The notes under the pieces are model-generated. The model saw nothing but the letters and a program-made list of their open reading frames with translations, was not told the origin of the DNA and made no database searches. The position numbers and the translations under genes are program-made. A DNA stretch of 6,597 nt from Opitutia bacterium UBA977 (lineage in GTDB: Bacteria > Verrucomicrobiota > Verrucomicrobiia > Opitutales > Coraliomargaritaceae). The stretch lies in contig DBBT01000079.1 in the NCBI GenBank assembly GCA_002292345.1, forward strand, positions 1-6,597. The letters are read 5' to 3'. Of the stretch, positions 1 through 6,597 are shown in pieces (within the stretch, counting starts at the first letter, position 1; every line of letters begins with the position of its first letter).

Positions 1-556
1 CGGCTGTGGTAAATCGACGGTGGTACAGTTTTTCGCGAAAGCGGGCTGGCGCACCATCGAGACGGATGCGGTGGTGCGTGACTGTCTCGCAAGCGATGCA
101 ACGGTACATGCGGCGCTGAGTGAGCACTGGGGAAAAGCGGTGTTTCATGCGGATGGCACGGTCGACCGCAAGGCGCTGGCAGCGCGCGTTTTTACAGATG
201 TGCAGGAGCTGGTATGGTTGGAGGGCTTGCTGCATCCCTTAGTTCGGCAAGCGTGGGAGGCAGCGATTGAACAGGCGCCAGAGGCTGATTGGCTTGTTGA
301 GATTCCTTTGTTGTTTGAAAAAAGGCTTGAAACTGGGTTTGATTTGATTGTCTGTGTTACCAGTCCTCCTGATGTGGTTGAACGCCGTATGGTTCACAGA
401 GGTTACTCGGGAGATGAGATTGTACAGCGGCGTCACCGCCAAATGCCCCTAGAGGAGAAAGCCCGACGCGCAGATTGTGTGATTTCAAATGCAGGCAGCC
501 TTGAATTTTTAAAACAACAAACAAAGCGATTAATCGCACAGACCCGCACGCATTAG
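1..556 (+). CDS. coaE: Dephospho-CoA kinase, 5'-truncated by the window edge
   Basis: CoaE phosphorylates the 3'-hydroxyl of dephospho-CoA with ATP, the last step of coenzyme A synthesis, in the cytosol. The first complete codon is at base 2, and the frame opens directly on the P-loop, G-C-G-K-S-T; only about ten N-terminal residues should be missing, because 184 residues remain of a family length near 200. Further family signatures follow in order: an I-E-T-D-A segment replacing the usual D-A-D, with the second, catalytic Asp kept; D-G-T-V-D-R; L-H-P-L-V; E-I-P-L-L-F-E in the substrate-binding lid region; R-R-H-R-Q-M; and A-D-C-V-I-S-N-A-G-S near the end. The TAG stop is at 554-556. The first part of the gene looks richer in G+C than the part after about base 285. 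The true start lies upstream and cannot be judged. The family call is near certain. Confidence 0.95.
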   Translation, partial: GCGKSTVVQFFAKAGWRTIETDAVVRDCLASDATVHAALSEHWGKAVFHADGTVDRKALAARVFTDVQELVWLEGLLHPLVRQAWEAAIEQAPEADWLVEIPLLFEKRLETGFDLIVCVTSPPDVVERRMVHRGYSGDEIVQRRHRQMPLEEKARRADCVISNAGSLEFLKQQTKRLIAQTRTH

Positions 557-574
557 CCCGTTGCCGCATTTCGG

Positions 575-603
575 TTGAACGCTAAGCGTCGCCTCTTTAT
601 AAA
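575..603 (+). promoter_or_regulatory. Predicted sigma70-type promoter for rho
   Basis: A -35 element TTGAAC (575-580; four of six matches to TTGACA, including the TTGA core) is followed after exactly 17 bases by a -10 element TATAAA (598-603; five of six matches to TATAAT). Transcription would begin near 610-611, giving a 5' leader of only about 25 bases before the rho ATG at 635. It is the only good pair in the 78-base coaE-rho gap. The elements are seen; promoter activity is inferred from the consensus. Confidence 0.6.
579..589. promoter_or_regulatory. Operator-like 11-bp dyad inside the rho promoter spacer
   Basis: ACGCT-A-AGCGT is a perfect inverted repeat with 5-bp arms around one central base. 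It overlaps the end of the predicted -35 box and the promoter spacer. Its arms fit the pattern RCRCT-N-AGYGY shared with the second dyad centred 32 bp downstream. The symmetry is seen in the sequence; binding by a regulator is inferred, and short dyads of this size also arise by chance. Confidence 0.3.
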
Positions 604-609
604 AGAACC

Positions 610-626
610 CGCACTGAGTGCGCACT
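610..626. promoter_or_regulatory. Operator-like overlapping dyads at the predicted rho transcription start
   Basis: Two symmetric elements overlap here. CGCACT-G-AGTGCG (610-622) is a perfect 13-base inverted repeat with 6-bp arms, and AGTGCGCACT (617-626) is a perfect 10-base palindrome sharing its right arm. The result is three half-sites in a row, GCACT, AGTGC and GCACT. They lie across the predicted transcription start and in the short leader. The one-base spacing makes an RNA hairpin in the first element unlikely, so a DNA-binding dimer, or RNA-RNA pairing, is a better guess. Not followed by a T tract, so not a terminator. Confidence 0.35.
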
Positions 627-634
627 ATTAGCCC

Positions 635-2629
635 ATGAGCTCCAAAGAAGAAATTAAACCATCTGTAACTGCTAATCCATCCAGCGAGGATGCGCCAAAG
701 CCAGCAGCGAAGCGTGCAGTAAAGAAAACTGCCGCGAAAAAAGCGGCCAGAAAAAAGGCGGCCAAGAAAACCGCTCGTAAAGTTACTGAGCCATCTGCTG
801 ATAAGCAATCGCAGCAGTCAGACATGTTTACCGCAGCGTCGACTCCTCACGTTGATTCGCCTGCGCCAGGTGTGGAGCAAGCATTTGTGCCATCGGAGGT
901 GCCTGCTGGCAGTGCGCGCAAGACCGGAGTTGTTTGGTCCTCAGATGATGCTGAGCCGCCTGCGGAATCTTCGCAAGAATCACCGCGGGAGTCCGCTTCG
1001 AATCATTCTCAGGGCGAAGCGTCTCTGGATGGAGAATCTTCGCAAGGCGGCGACAAGCCGAATGAGGGCAAGGCCAAAGAAGGCAAGTCGCGTGGGCATC
1101 GCAATGAATCAGGCGGCCGTAATTCACGGCGTGATCGCGGCGAGCGTCCGAGCCGAAATGGTAAATTTAAAAATAAAGGTGGCGCTCAGGGCGGGCAACC
1201 GAATCAGAAGAAAAAAGGCAAGGGCCGTTGGCAGGATAAAAAGAAGCGTGCTCGCGAGGAAGACTCCCCAATTGAGTTTGGAGAATTGCTTGAATTTGAA
1301 TTGCTAAAGAACATCGAAGAGACGCTGCAATTGGCGACTGAGTTGCGCTCGGGTGAGGGCGAAGGGCTGGACTTTAATCGTATCTACGATATGGGCTTGT
1401 CAGAGCTTCGCGACGAGGTCGCAGCCGTAGGAGTGGAAACGGCGTATGCGCCAAATCGTGATCAGTTGCTGAATGCGCTTGTAGCTAGGGCAGGAGAGCA
1501 AAAGGTCTGCATTTCGTCGGTTGGTATCTTTGAGCCGATGAAAGATAACGAAGGTGGCTTGCTGGTGTATGAGCGTGATAGCTATCGCGTGAAGGCGCTT
1601 TGTGCCTATGTGCCACAGGTCTTTGTCGAGCATTATGGTTTGCAGCGTGGTCATATCATAACCGCTCAATTGCATCCGCACCGTGAGAATGAGTCCTGTC
1701 CGTTTGTGGTTTGCGTGAATGATGTGATGGGGCGAGACCCCAAGACGTTGAGCGAGATCGTGCCCTTCACGGAGGGTGTCCCTTATTATCCGCTTGAGCG
1801 CATTTTGATGGAATCTGACACGGAATCGAAGTCGGATAACCTGTCGATGCGGGTGGTCGATTGCTTGACGCCAGTTGGCTTTGGTCAGCGTGGTTTGATT
1901 GTGGCGCCGCCGCGAACTGGTAAAACAGTGTTGATGCAGGGCATGGCGAATTCGATCCAGAAGAACTATCCTGATTCACATTTGATCATCCTGTTGATCG
2001 ATGAACGACCGGAGGAAGTAACGGATTTTCGCCGCCAAGTGTCAGGCGAGGTAATTAGCTCTACCTTCGATGAAACCGCAGAGAGCCATGTCCACTGCGC
2101 CGAAATGGTGATCGAAAAGGCGCGTCGTATGGTCGAGGTCGGTAGAGATGTTGTGATTTTACTCGATTCGATCACGCGTTTAGCCCGTGCCTATAACACC
2201 ACGATGCCAAGTAGCGGGAAAATTCTATCTGGAGGAGTGGAGGCCAATGCCTTGCAAAAACCGAAGCGTTTCTTTGGTTCTGCGCGTAATATCGAAGGCG
2301 GCGGCAGCTTAACAATTATCGCTACCGCACTGGTCGAAACCGGCAGTAAGATGGATGAAGTGATTTTCGAAGAGTTCAAGGGCACGGGTAATATGGAGCT
2401 GCATCTGGATCGTGGCCTTTCTGATAAGCGCATTTTCCCTGCACTAAGCATGGATAAGAGCGGTACGCGTAAGGAAGAATTGCTTTACCATCCCGATGAA
2501 ATATTAAAGATTTATTCATTGCGCAGAGCAATGAAAGGGCTACCGTCCACCGATGCTATGGAAATGCTCATTCAGCGCATTAAGAAGACCAACACCAATG
2601 CGGAGTTCTTACTGAGTGTTTCTCGATAG
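635..2629 (+). CDS. rho: Transcription termination factor Rho with a long disordered N-terminal extension
   Basis: Rho is the hexameric RNA-dependent ATPase/translocase that ends transcription at untranslated, C-rich RNA. At 664 residues it is about 245 longer than E. coli Rho (419). Residues 22-49 are a Lys/Ala/Arg tract resembling a histone H1 tail; 50-140 are Ser/Glu/Pro-rich; 140-207 are Gly/Asn/Arg/Lys-rich, all probably disordered. The Rho N-terminal helical domain is at about 247-290 and the cold-shock-like RNA-binding domain at about 291-365, the latter unusually divergent. The motor is intact: P-loop A-P-P-R-T-G-K-T (424-431), D-E-R-P-E-E (456-461), Walker B L-L-D-S-I-T-R (D511), Q-loop S-S-G-K (K529) and R-loop K-G-T-G-N (K582). 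An in-frame TAG at 629-631 makes ATG 635 the first possible start; it has no Shine-Dalgarno sequence. The predicted promoter at 575-603 probably drives it. Family assignment is certain. Confidence 0.98.
   Translation: MSSKEEIKPSVTANPSSEDAPKPAAKRAVKKTAAKKAARKKAAKKTARKVTEPSADKQSQQSDMFTAASTPHVDSPAPGVEQAFVPSEVPAGSARKTGVVWSSDDAEPPAESSQESPRESASNHSQGEASLDGESSQGGDKPNEGKAKEGKSRGHRNESGGRNSRRDRGERPSRNGKFKNKGGAQGGQPNQKKKGKGRWQDKKKRAREEDSPIEFGELLEFELLKNIEETLQLATELRSGEGEGLDFNRIYDMGLSELRDEVAAVGVETAYAPNRDQLLNALVARAGEQKVCISSVGIFEPMKDNEGGLLVYERDSYRVKALCAYVPQVFVEHYGLQRGHIITAQLHPHRENESCPFVVCVNDVMGRDPKTLSEIVPFTEGVPYYPLERILMESDTESKSDNLSMRVVDCLTPVGFGQRGLIVAPPRTGKTVLMQGMANSIQKNYPDSHLIILLIDERPEEVTDFRRQVSGEVISSTFDETAESHVHCAEMVIEKARRMVEVGRDVVILLDSITRLARAYNTTMPSSGKILSGGVEANALQKPKRFFGSARNIEGGGSLTIIATALVETGSKMDEVIFEEFKGTGNMELHLDRGLSDKRIFPALSMDKSGTRKEELLYHPDEILKIYSLRRAMKGLPSTDAMEMLIQRIKKTNTNAEFLLSVSR
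737..780 (+). other. A-rich slippery stretch early in rho, with A_AAA_AAG heptamer and nearby -1 frame stop
   Basis: Two A6 runs (737-742 and 751-756) lie in the Lys-rich tract. Bases 751-757 read A AAA AAG with AAA and AAG as zero-frame codons K40 and K41, which is the classic bacterial -1 slippage heptamer, as in E. coli dnaX. A -1 shift would read seven new codons and stop at TAA 778-780, giving a 48-residue basic peptide. No convincing downstream stem at the usual distance and no upstream internal Shine-Dalgarno stimulator are visible, so this may simply reflect Lys codons. Confidence 0.2.
965..1046 (+). repeat. 13-base direct repeat pair inside the rho extension
   Basis: GAATCTTCGCAAG occurs at 965-977 and again at 1034-1046. 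The period is 69 bases (23 codons), so both copies are in frame and encode E-S-S-Q with the same codons. Flanking sequence does not extend the match. It may be a remnant of an internal duplication within the low-complexity part of Rho, or chance in a Ser/Glu-rich region. Confidence 0.4.
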
Positions 2630-2666
2630 TTTTTACTTTAATCCCCACCTCTTCCCCATTTAATCT
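2630..2666 (+). other. G-free, pyrimidine-rich spacer between rho and the first ATPase gene
   Basis: All 37 bases between the rho stop codon and the GTG start contain no G on the + strand, with 13 C concentrated in two C-rich blocks at 2643-2657. A Shine-Dalgarno sequence is therefore impossible in the spacer. An RNA with C and no G is unstructured and resembles the kind of segment bound by Rho at rut sites, though a full rut site is usually longer. No hairpin and no good promoter was found here. Confidence 0.5.
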
Positions 2667-4388
2667 GTGACCTCCGCTGACGAATTTGTTCTCCAACTAT
2701 TAATTGATAAAGGTATCGTAGATTCCGCTGCAATCGAAGCCGCCCGTGTTAAGGTCGCGGAGCAAGATAGCGAAGGTAATCCTGATACTGATACGCTGGA
2801 GCTGTTGATCGCCGAGCACACTGTGACGCAATTGCAGATCGCTAAAGTGCTTGCAGCAGAGTTTAATATGGAGGTGGTGGATCTCGCCGATGTGCGCGTT
2901 TCCAATCAAGCGTTGGAGCTCTTGCCTTACGATTTGGCGAGTCGTTATAAGGTCTTTCCGCTTGAAGTCGACGATAACGAAGTTGAGTTGGCAGTGTGTG
3001 ATCCGCTCGATATGGATGCGATTGATAGTATCAGTCATGTCATTCAGCGTTCGATTACCTGCCGGGTGGCACCGCTTGAAGACATAGAAAAAGCGATTCA
3101 TCAGTATTATGACGGGGCGCAAGTTGATAAAGTGGACAGCATGTTCGCTGGGCTAGAAGACGAGACCGTTGATGAAATTGATTTGCCGACTGGCGAGAGT
3201 GGCGAGGTCGGCGAAGATGAGGCGCCAATTATTCGTTATGTGCACATGGTGATTTCGGAAGCGTTGAAACTGCGAGCTTCAGATATTCATATGGAGCCTT
3301 TGGAAAAACGTTTTCGGGTGCGCTATCGTATTGATGGTGTTTTGCACGAAGTGGAAAATCCGCCCAAGCGTTTACAGCCTTCGATTGTTTCGCGTATTAA
3401 ACTAATGGCCGATGTGAGCATTGCAGAGAAGCGCGTGCCCTTGGACGGTCGGATTAATATTAAAGTCGGGCCAAAGGTGATCGATTTACGTGTTTCGACT
3501 CTGCCAACAGCGTTCGGTGAGAGTATTGTGATGCGTATTTTGGACAAAGAAGGGCTGAACTTAGGCTTGCCAGAGCTCGGGTTCTTCAGCGATGACCAAG
3601 CCACTTTTGAGCGTATTATCGCGATGCCAGACGGTGTGTTCTTGGTGACTGGACCAACGGGTTCTGGTAAATCCACCACGCTTTATTCTGCTTTGAACTG
3701 CATTAACCATCCCGATCGTAAAATTATCACTGTCGAGGATCCGGTTGAGTATGAGATGCCTGGAGTGAATCAGGTGCAAGTCCGACGCGATGTGGGGATG
3801 ACCTTTTCGGCAGCGTTGCGCTCGATGCTGCGTCAGGCGCCGAATATCATTATGGTCGGAGAAATTCGTGATAAGGAGACAGCTGAAATCGCGATTAATG
3901 CCGCGCTGACTGGGCACATGGTGTTTAGCACGCTGCATACTAATGATGCCCCGAGTGCTGTCAGTCGGTTGGTAGATATTGGTATTAAGCCTTTCCTTGT
4001 CGCTGCTGCTTTACGCGCGGTGCTTGCGCAGCGATTGGTGCGTCGAATTTGCCCGAATTGTAAGCAAGAGTATACACCGGATGAAAAACTTTTGAGCTCT
4101 CTGGGGATTCGCTCTGATCAAGCTTTAGATGCGAACTTCATGAAAGGGCAGGGGTGCGGGAAGTGTAATTTGACTGGATTCCGCGGTCGTGTAGGCGTCT
4201 TTGAGATGTTTACGATGAGTGAAGAGTTACAACAAATGGTCTACGAAAATGCTAGCCTCGTGGCGCTGCGTAACAAATCTAAGGAGATGGGCATGCGCAC
4301 GATGCGTGAAGACGGCATTCGCAAAGTCATTGCGGGTGTAACCATCCCAGAGGAAGTCCTGCATTCGACGGTCGCTGAGCCTGTTTAA
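2667..4388 (+). CDS. PilB/GspE-family assembly ATPase (type IV pilus or type II secretion)
   Basis: This is a cytoplasmic hexameric ATPase that powers assembly of pilin or pseudopilin subunits at the inner membrane. The 573-residue length is that of PilB. Residues 1-150 form a GspE/MshEN-type N-terminal domain, followed by an acidic linker to about 185. A-P-I-I-R at 186 and S-D-I-H-M-E-P at 205 open the motor core. Walker [10 protein letters not shown] is at 329-337, the Asp box I-T-V-E-D-P at 354-359, Walker [10 protein letters not shown] at 394-402, and the His box [11 protein letters not shown] at 415-425. The zinc site C462-x-x-C465 and C497-x-x-C500 is complete and excludes PilT. An in-frame TAA at 2661-2663 leaves GTG 2667 as the first start, and the N-terminal homology begins at once; the next in-frame ATG is codon 68. 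Neighbouring pilT favours PilB over GspE, but the second paralogue leaves the assignment open. Confidence 0.93.
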   Translation: MTSADEFVLQLLIDKGIVDSAAIEAARVKVAEQDSEGNPDTDTLELLIAEHTVTQLQIAKVLAAEFNMEVVDLADVRVSNQALELLPYDLASRYKVFPLEVDDNEVELAVCDPLDMDAIDSISHVIQRSITCRVAPLEDIEKAIHQYYDGAQVDKVDSMFAGLEDETVDEIDLPTGESGEVGEDEAPIIRYVHMVISEALKLRASDIHMEPLEKRFRVRYRIDGVLHEVENPPKRLQPSIVSRIKLMADVSIAEKRVPLDGRINIKVGPKVIDLRVSTLPTAFGESIVMRILDKEGLNLGLPELGFFSDDQATFERIIAMPDGVFLVTGPTGSGKSTTLYSALNCINHPDRKIITVEDPVEYEMPGVNQVQVRRDVGMTFSAALRSMLRQAPNIIMVGEIRDKETAEIAINAALTGHMVFSTLHTNDAPSAVSRLVDIGIKPFLVAAALRAVLAQRLVRRICPNCKQEYTPDEKLLSSLGIRSDQALDANFMKGQGCGKCNLTGFRGRVGVFEMFTMSEELQQMVYENASLVALRNKSKEMGMRTMREDGIRKVIAGVTIPEEVLHSTVAEPV

Positions 4389-4424
4389 TTTAATTATTTC
4401 CTGTTAATTAGAACCTCAACCAAG

Positions 4425-4436
4425 ATGACACTATGA
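4425..4436 (+). other. Three-codon upstream ORF overlapping the pilT start
   Basis: ATG-ACA-CTA-TGA reads M-T-L-stop, and its TGA overlaps the pilT ATG as ATGA (4433-4436), the arrangement used for termination-reinitiation. It also lacks a Shine-Dalgarno sequence. It may be chance; the overlap is the only reason to list it. Confidence 0.15.
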
Positions 4437-5515
4437 GTTATGAAATGAATGATTTGTTAGAGCTGATGGTAGATCAGGGTGCCTCTGACCTTCATTTACA
4501 GGTTAATCAGCCGCCAACGTTGCGCATGTCTGGTAGTCTGGTGCCGGTTGAGGGTGAGAAGCTGACTCCTCAGGATACTGAAGACTTGATGAAGGCGATT
4601 ACCTCGACGACGAATCAGGAGCAATTGAAGACCTCGGGTGGTGCAGACTTTGGTTTTGCTTATATGGAACGTGCTCGCTTTCGTGTCAGTGTGCTTCGTG
4701 CGAAGGGCGCTTATGGAATAGTACTGCGGCAGATTCCGAATGATTTATTTACCCTCAGTGAGATTGGTCTGCCTGATCAGATTAAAGAGCTAATTAGCCG
4801 CCCCAGAGGTATGATTTTAGTCACCGGGCCAACAGGTTCGGGTAAATCGACGACCTTGGCTTCGATGGTAAATTGGATTAATCTTAATCATGATGGTCAT
4901 ATCATTACGATTGAAGATCCGATCGAGTATTTTCATGAGCATCAAAAATGTATCGTGACTCAGCGCGAGGTGGGCAACGATGTTAGCTCCTTTTCCAGTG
5001 CGATTCGCGGGGCTTTACGGCAAGATCCAGACGTGATTCTTGTTGGAGAAATGCGTGATCTTGAAACGATTGAAGCGGCAGTAAGCGCGGCGGAGACGGG
5101 TCACTTAGTCTTCGCAACATTGCACACTACCGGCGCAGCACGCACTGTTGACCGTATCGTCGACGCATTTCCAGCAGAGATGAAAGATCAGATCCGCACG
5201 CAGCTTGCGTCTTCTGTGGTCGCGGTCATCTCGCAGGTGTTGTGTAAGAAGATCGGTGGTGGGCGTATCGCTTCGTTCGAGATCATGGTTACGACCAACT
5301 CGATCGCACAGCTGATTCGCGAAAACAAAACATACCGTATTAATTCTGACATCCAAACGGGTGCTGCTCATGGTATGATTGGTTTAGATGCGCACTTACT
5401 CAGTCTGTATAATCGCGATTTGATTAATGCAGATGAGGCTCTGGCAAAATCACAACTCCCCCATGTCATGCGCGACAAACTTGTCGAGAATGGCGCTCAA
5501 TTTATAAATTCATAA
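4433..5515 (+). CDS. pilT: Type IV pilus retraction ATPase PilT
   Basis: PilT is a cytoplasmic hexameric ATPase that disassembles the pilus, giving twitching motility and DNA uptake. At 360 residues it has the family length and lacks the long N-terminal domain and Cys4 zinc site of the flanking ATPases. Residues 1-100 form the PAS-like N-terminal domain with A-S-D-L-H-L at 17-22. Walker [10 protein letters not shown] lies at 132-140, the Asp box I-T-I-E-D-P at 158-163, Walker [11 protein letters not shown] at 200-209, and the His box [12 protein letters not shown] at 222-233, followed by the PilT-typical [14 protein letters not shown]. The C-terminal A-I-R-N-L-I-R-E retraction motif appears as S-I-A-Q-L-I-R-E (290-297), with the family-like I-Q-T-G-A following. 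An in-frame TAG at 4409-4411 limits the start to ATG 4433 or codon 5 (ATG 4445); both fit family N-termini. No Shine-Dalgarno sequence is seen. A PilU-type paralogue is less likely. Confidence 0.95.
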   Translation: MSYEMNDLLELMVDQGASDLHLQVNQPPTLRMSGSLVPVEGEKLTPQDTEDLMKAITSTTNQEQLKTSGGADFGFAYMERARFRVSVLRAKGAYGIVLRQIPNDLFTLSEIGLPDQIKELISRPRGMILVTGPTGSGKSTTLASMVNWINLNHDGHIITIEDPIEYFHEHQKCIVTQREVGNDVSSFSSAIRGALRQDPDVILVGEMRDLETIEAAVSAAETGHLVFATLHTTGAARTVDRIVDAFPAEMKDQIRTQLASSVVAVISQVLCKKIGGGRIASFEIMVTTNSIAQLIRENKTYRINSDIQTGAAHGMIGLDAHLLSLYNRDLINADEALAKSQLPHVMRDKLVENGAQFINS

Positions 5516-5519
5516 GTAA

Positions 5520-5535
5520 GTCGCAAGATTGCGGC
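5520..5535 (+). other. Small hairpin between pilT and the second ATPase gene
   Basis: G-T-C-G-C-A / T-G-C-G-G-C can pair as a 6-bp stem, including one G-U pair, around the loop AGAT. It sits 5 bases after the pilT stop and 13 bases before the next ATG. No T tract follows, so it is not an intrinsic terminator. A role in RNA processing, stability or start access is only possible. Confidence 0.3.
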
Positions 5536-5548
5536 GCAGATACCCCCG

Positions 5549-6597
5549 ATGTTCGAAGATCATAACGATACCGTATACGAAATTATTAAGTCCGCAGAGT
5601 TGCTCGATCTCGTGCAGCTTGAGGAGCTGAACGAGTCGCACTTACACACTGGTAAATCACTGGCAGATGCGGTGATTGATTCTGGCGTGGTTGAGCGCAG
5701 TGCGGTTTTGAGCGCGGTCGCCGACTTTCTAGGCTATGCCTATCAGGAAGTGATGCCTAATTCGATTTCTGAAGATGTGGCCGCTGTGGTGAAAGCCAGT
5801 ACCGCACGTATGTATGCAGTGGTGCCTTTTTCTGCAGACGAGACATCGATCTCTTTGTTGGCAAAAGATCCGTTCAATCCCAGTATCATTGACGATCTGA
5901 CGTTCTCTTTGAATAAGGATATTCAGATCGTGGTGTGCGATCCTGAGTTGTTGGATGCCCTCATTATTGCGACATACGGCGAAGAGGATTCATCAATCGA
6001 CGATATTCTTGGTGATCTAGGTGATAGTTTTGAAGAAGCGCAAAATGATTTGTCGGATACGGATTTAACCGATATGGCGAATCAGGCGCCGATCATTCGG
6101 TTTGTGAATTTAGTCTTGCAGCAGGCGATTAAGGATCAGGCCTCTGATGTGCACTTTGAGCCATTCGAAGATCAATTCCGTATTCGTTATCGTATCGATG
6201 GTGCGCTCTATGAAATGGCACCACCGCCAAAGAGCCTCGCGATTCCAGTTATTTCACGTGTGAAAGTGCTGTCTAATATGAACATCTCGGAATCGCGTAT
6301 TCCACAGGATGGTCGCATTAAGATGACCATTGCAGGACGCCCTGTGGATCTACGTGTTTCGACGTTGCCAACTCAGTTTGGTGAGAGTGTGGTGCTTCGT
6401 GTTTTGGATAAGTCTGTTGTGAATCTTGATCTCGAAGCCTTGAGTTTGCCGGATGATATTCTGCAAACAATTCGTGATCTGGTAAATCGTCCGAACGGTA
6501 TTTTTATTGTGACTGGTCCGACGGGTTCGGGTAAGACGACCACTCTTTACAGTGCACTTCGCGAGGTGAACAGTGTCGAAACCAAGATTCTCACTGC
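5549..6597 (+). CDS. Second PilB/GspE-family ATPase, 3'-truncated by the window edge
   Basis: The frame is open from ATG 5549 to the window end (349 complete codons), so the stop and C-terminal third are not seen. Residues 1-150 form a GspE/MshEN-type N-terminal domain with G-K-S-L-A-D at 35-40; an acidic linker follows to about 179. The core then begins with A-P-I-I-R (180-184) and S-D-V-H-F-E-P (199-205), then R-I-R-Y-R-I-D-G, and [13 protein letters not shown]. Walker [10 protein letters not shown] is at 323-331. The Asp box, Walker B, His box and any Cys4 zinc site would lie beyond the window. It is clearly paralogous to the ATPase at 2667-4388 but strongly diverged in the N-terminal domain. 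The pilT TAA at 5513-5515 is the nearest in-frame upstream stop, and ATG is the only usual start codon between them; no Shine-Dalgarno sequence precedes it. It could power a second pilus, a type II secretion machine, or be an alternative PilB. Confidence 0.93.
   Translation, partial: MFEDHNDTVYEIIKSAELLDLVQLEELNESHLHTGKSLADAVIDSGVVERSAVLSAVADFLGYAYQEVMPNSISEDVAAVVKASTARMYAVVPFSADETSISLLAKDPFNPSIIDDLTFSLNKDIQIVVCDPELLDALIIATYGEEDSSIDDILGDLGDSFEEAQNDLSDTDLTDMANQAPIIRFVNLVLQQAIKDQASDVHFEPFEDQFRIRYRIDGALYEMAPPPKSLAIPVISRVKVLSNMNISESRIPQDGRIKMTIAGRPVDLRVSTLPTQFGESVVLRVLDKSVVNLDLEALSLPDDILQTIRDLVNRPNGIFIVTGPTGSGKTTTLYSALREVNSVETKILT

Noticed and set aside
557..634. Terminator for coaE in the coaE-rho gap
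   Set aside because: The dyads have one-base centres and cannot fold as RNA hairpins without losing pairs, and no T tract follows them.
530..825. Overlapping minus-strand open frames rich in Phe/Leu/Ala
   Set aside because: They are the reverse complement of the Lys/Ala codons of rho (AAA/GCC become TTT/GGC); no independent coding signal is visible.
852..1307. 151-codon open frame on the + strand within rho
   Set aside because: It lies in another frame of the Lys/Arg/Gly-rich extension; its basic, low-complexity translation is what an overlapping frame of that region gives, and it has no start signal or recognisable family.
2600..2642. Possible intrinsic terminator at the rho stop (T-rich run after the TAG)
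   Set aside because: No GC-rich stem of useful length precedes the T run; only a 3-bp pairing is available.
2610..2664. Possible promoter for the first ATPase (TTTAAT elements)
   Set aside because: Neither TTTAAT element has a -35 partner at 16-18 bases, and one would place the transcription start beyond the GTG.
4389..4432. TAATTA repeats in the pilT upstream gap as terminator or promoter
   Set aside because: The stem would be A-T only and weak, no T tract follows, and no -35/-10 pair with proper spacing is seen.
3648..6550. Near-identical P-loop coding segments in the ATPase genes as a mobile or recombination repeat
   Set aside because: The similarity follows the conserved protein motif, with many synonymous differences; it reflects ancient paralogy and not a recent repeat.

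Overview
The window is a single co-oriented block of five protein-coding genes, two of them cut by the window edges: the end of coaE (dephospho-CoA kinase), complete rho (transcription termination factor with a very long N-terminal extension), a complete PilB/GspE-type assembly ATPase, complete pilT (retraction ATPase), and the first two-thirds of a second PilB/GspE-type ATPase. There are no RNA genes, mobile elements, CRISPR arrays or recognisable prophage parts, and no stretch above 100 bases without a gene.

Organism: a Gram-negative-type bacterium with type IV pili or type II secretion and roughly balanced base composition. The coaE-rho-ATPase-pilT-ATPase order, the Lys/Ala-rich tail on Rho and the absence of Shine-Dalgarno sequences at every start suggest Verrucomicrobiota, perhaps the Opitutales/Puniceicoccales group (Coraliomargarita-like). 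This is an inference from protein character and remembered gene order, not a database match.

Layout: coaE ends at 556. A 78-base gap then holds a convincing sigma70-type promoter (TTGAAC, 17 bases, TATAAA) and a cluster of short dyads that could be an operator for rho. Rho runs 635-2629. Only 37, 44 and 33 bases separate the following genes and no intrinsic terminator is visible, so rho and the three ATPases could share a transcript. The rho/ATPase spacer contains no G at all.

How the genes work together: the three ATPases belong to one superfamily (hexameric secretion/pilus motors). PilT powers filament retraction, while the flanking PilB/GspE-like proteins would power assembly of a pilus or pseudopilus. 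Rho and CoaE are housekeeping genes; their linkage to the motors is positional. The most interesting points are the Rho protein (about 210 extra disordered residues plus a primary RNA-binding site lacking its usual aromatic residues), the operator-like dyads at the rho promoter, and the consistent lack of Shine-Dalgarno sequences. I see no clearly new multi-gene system.
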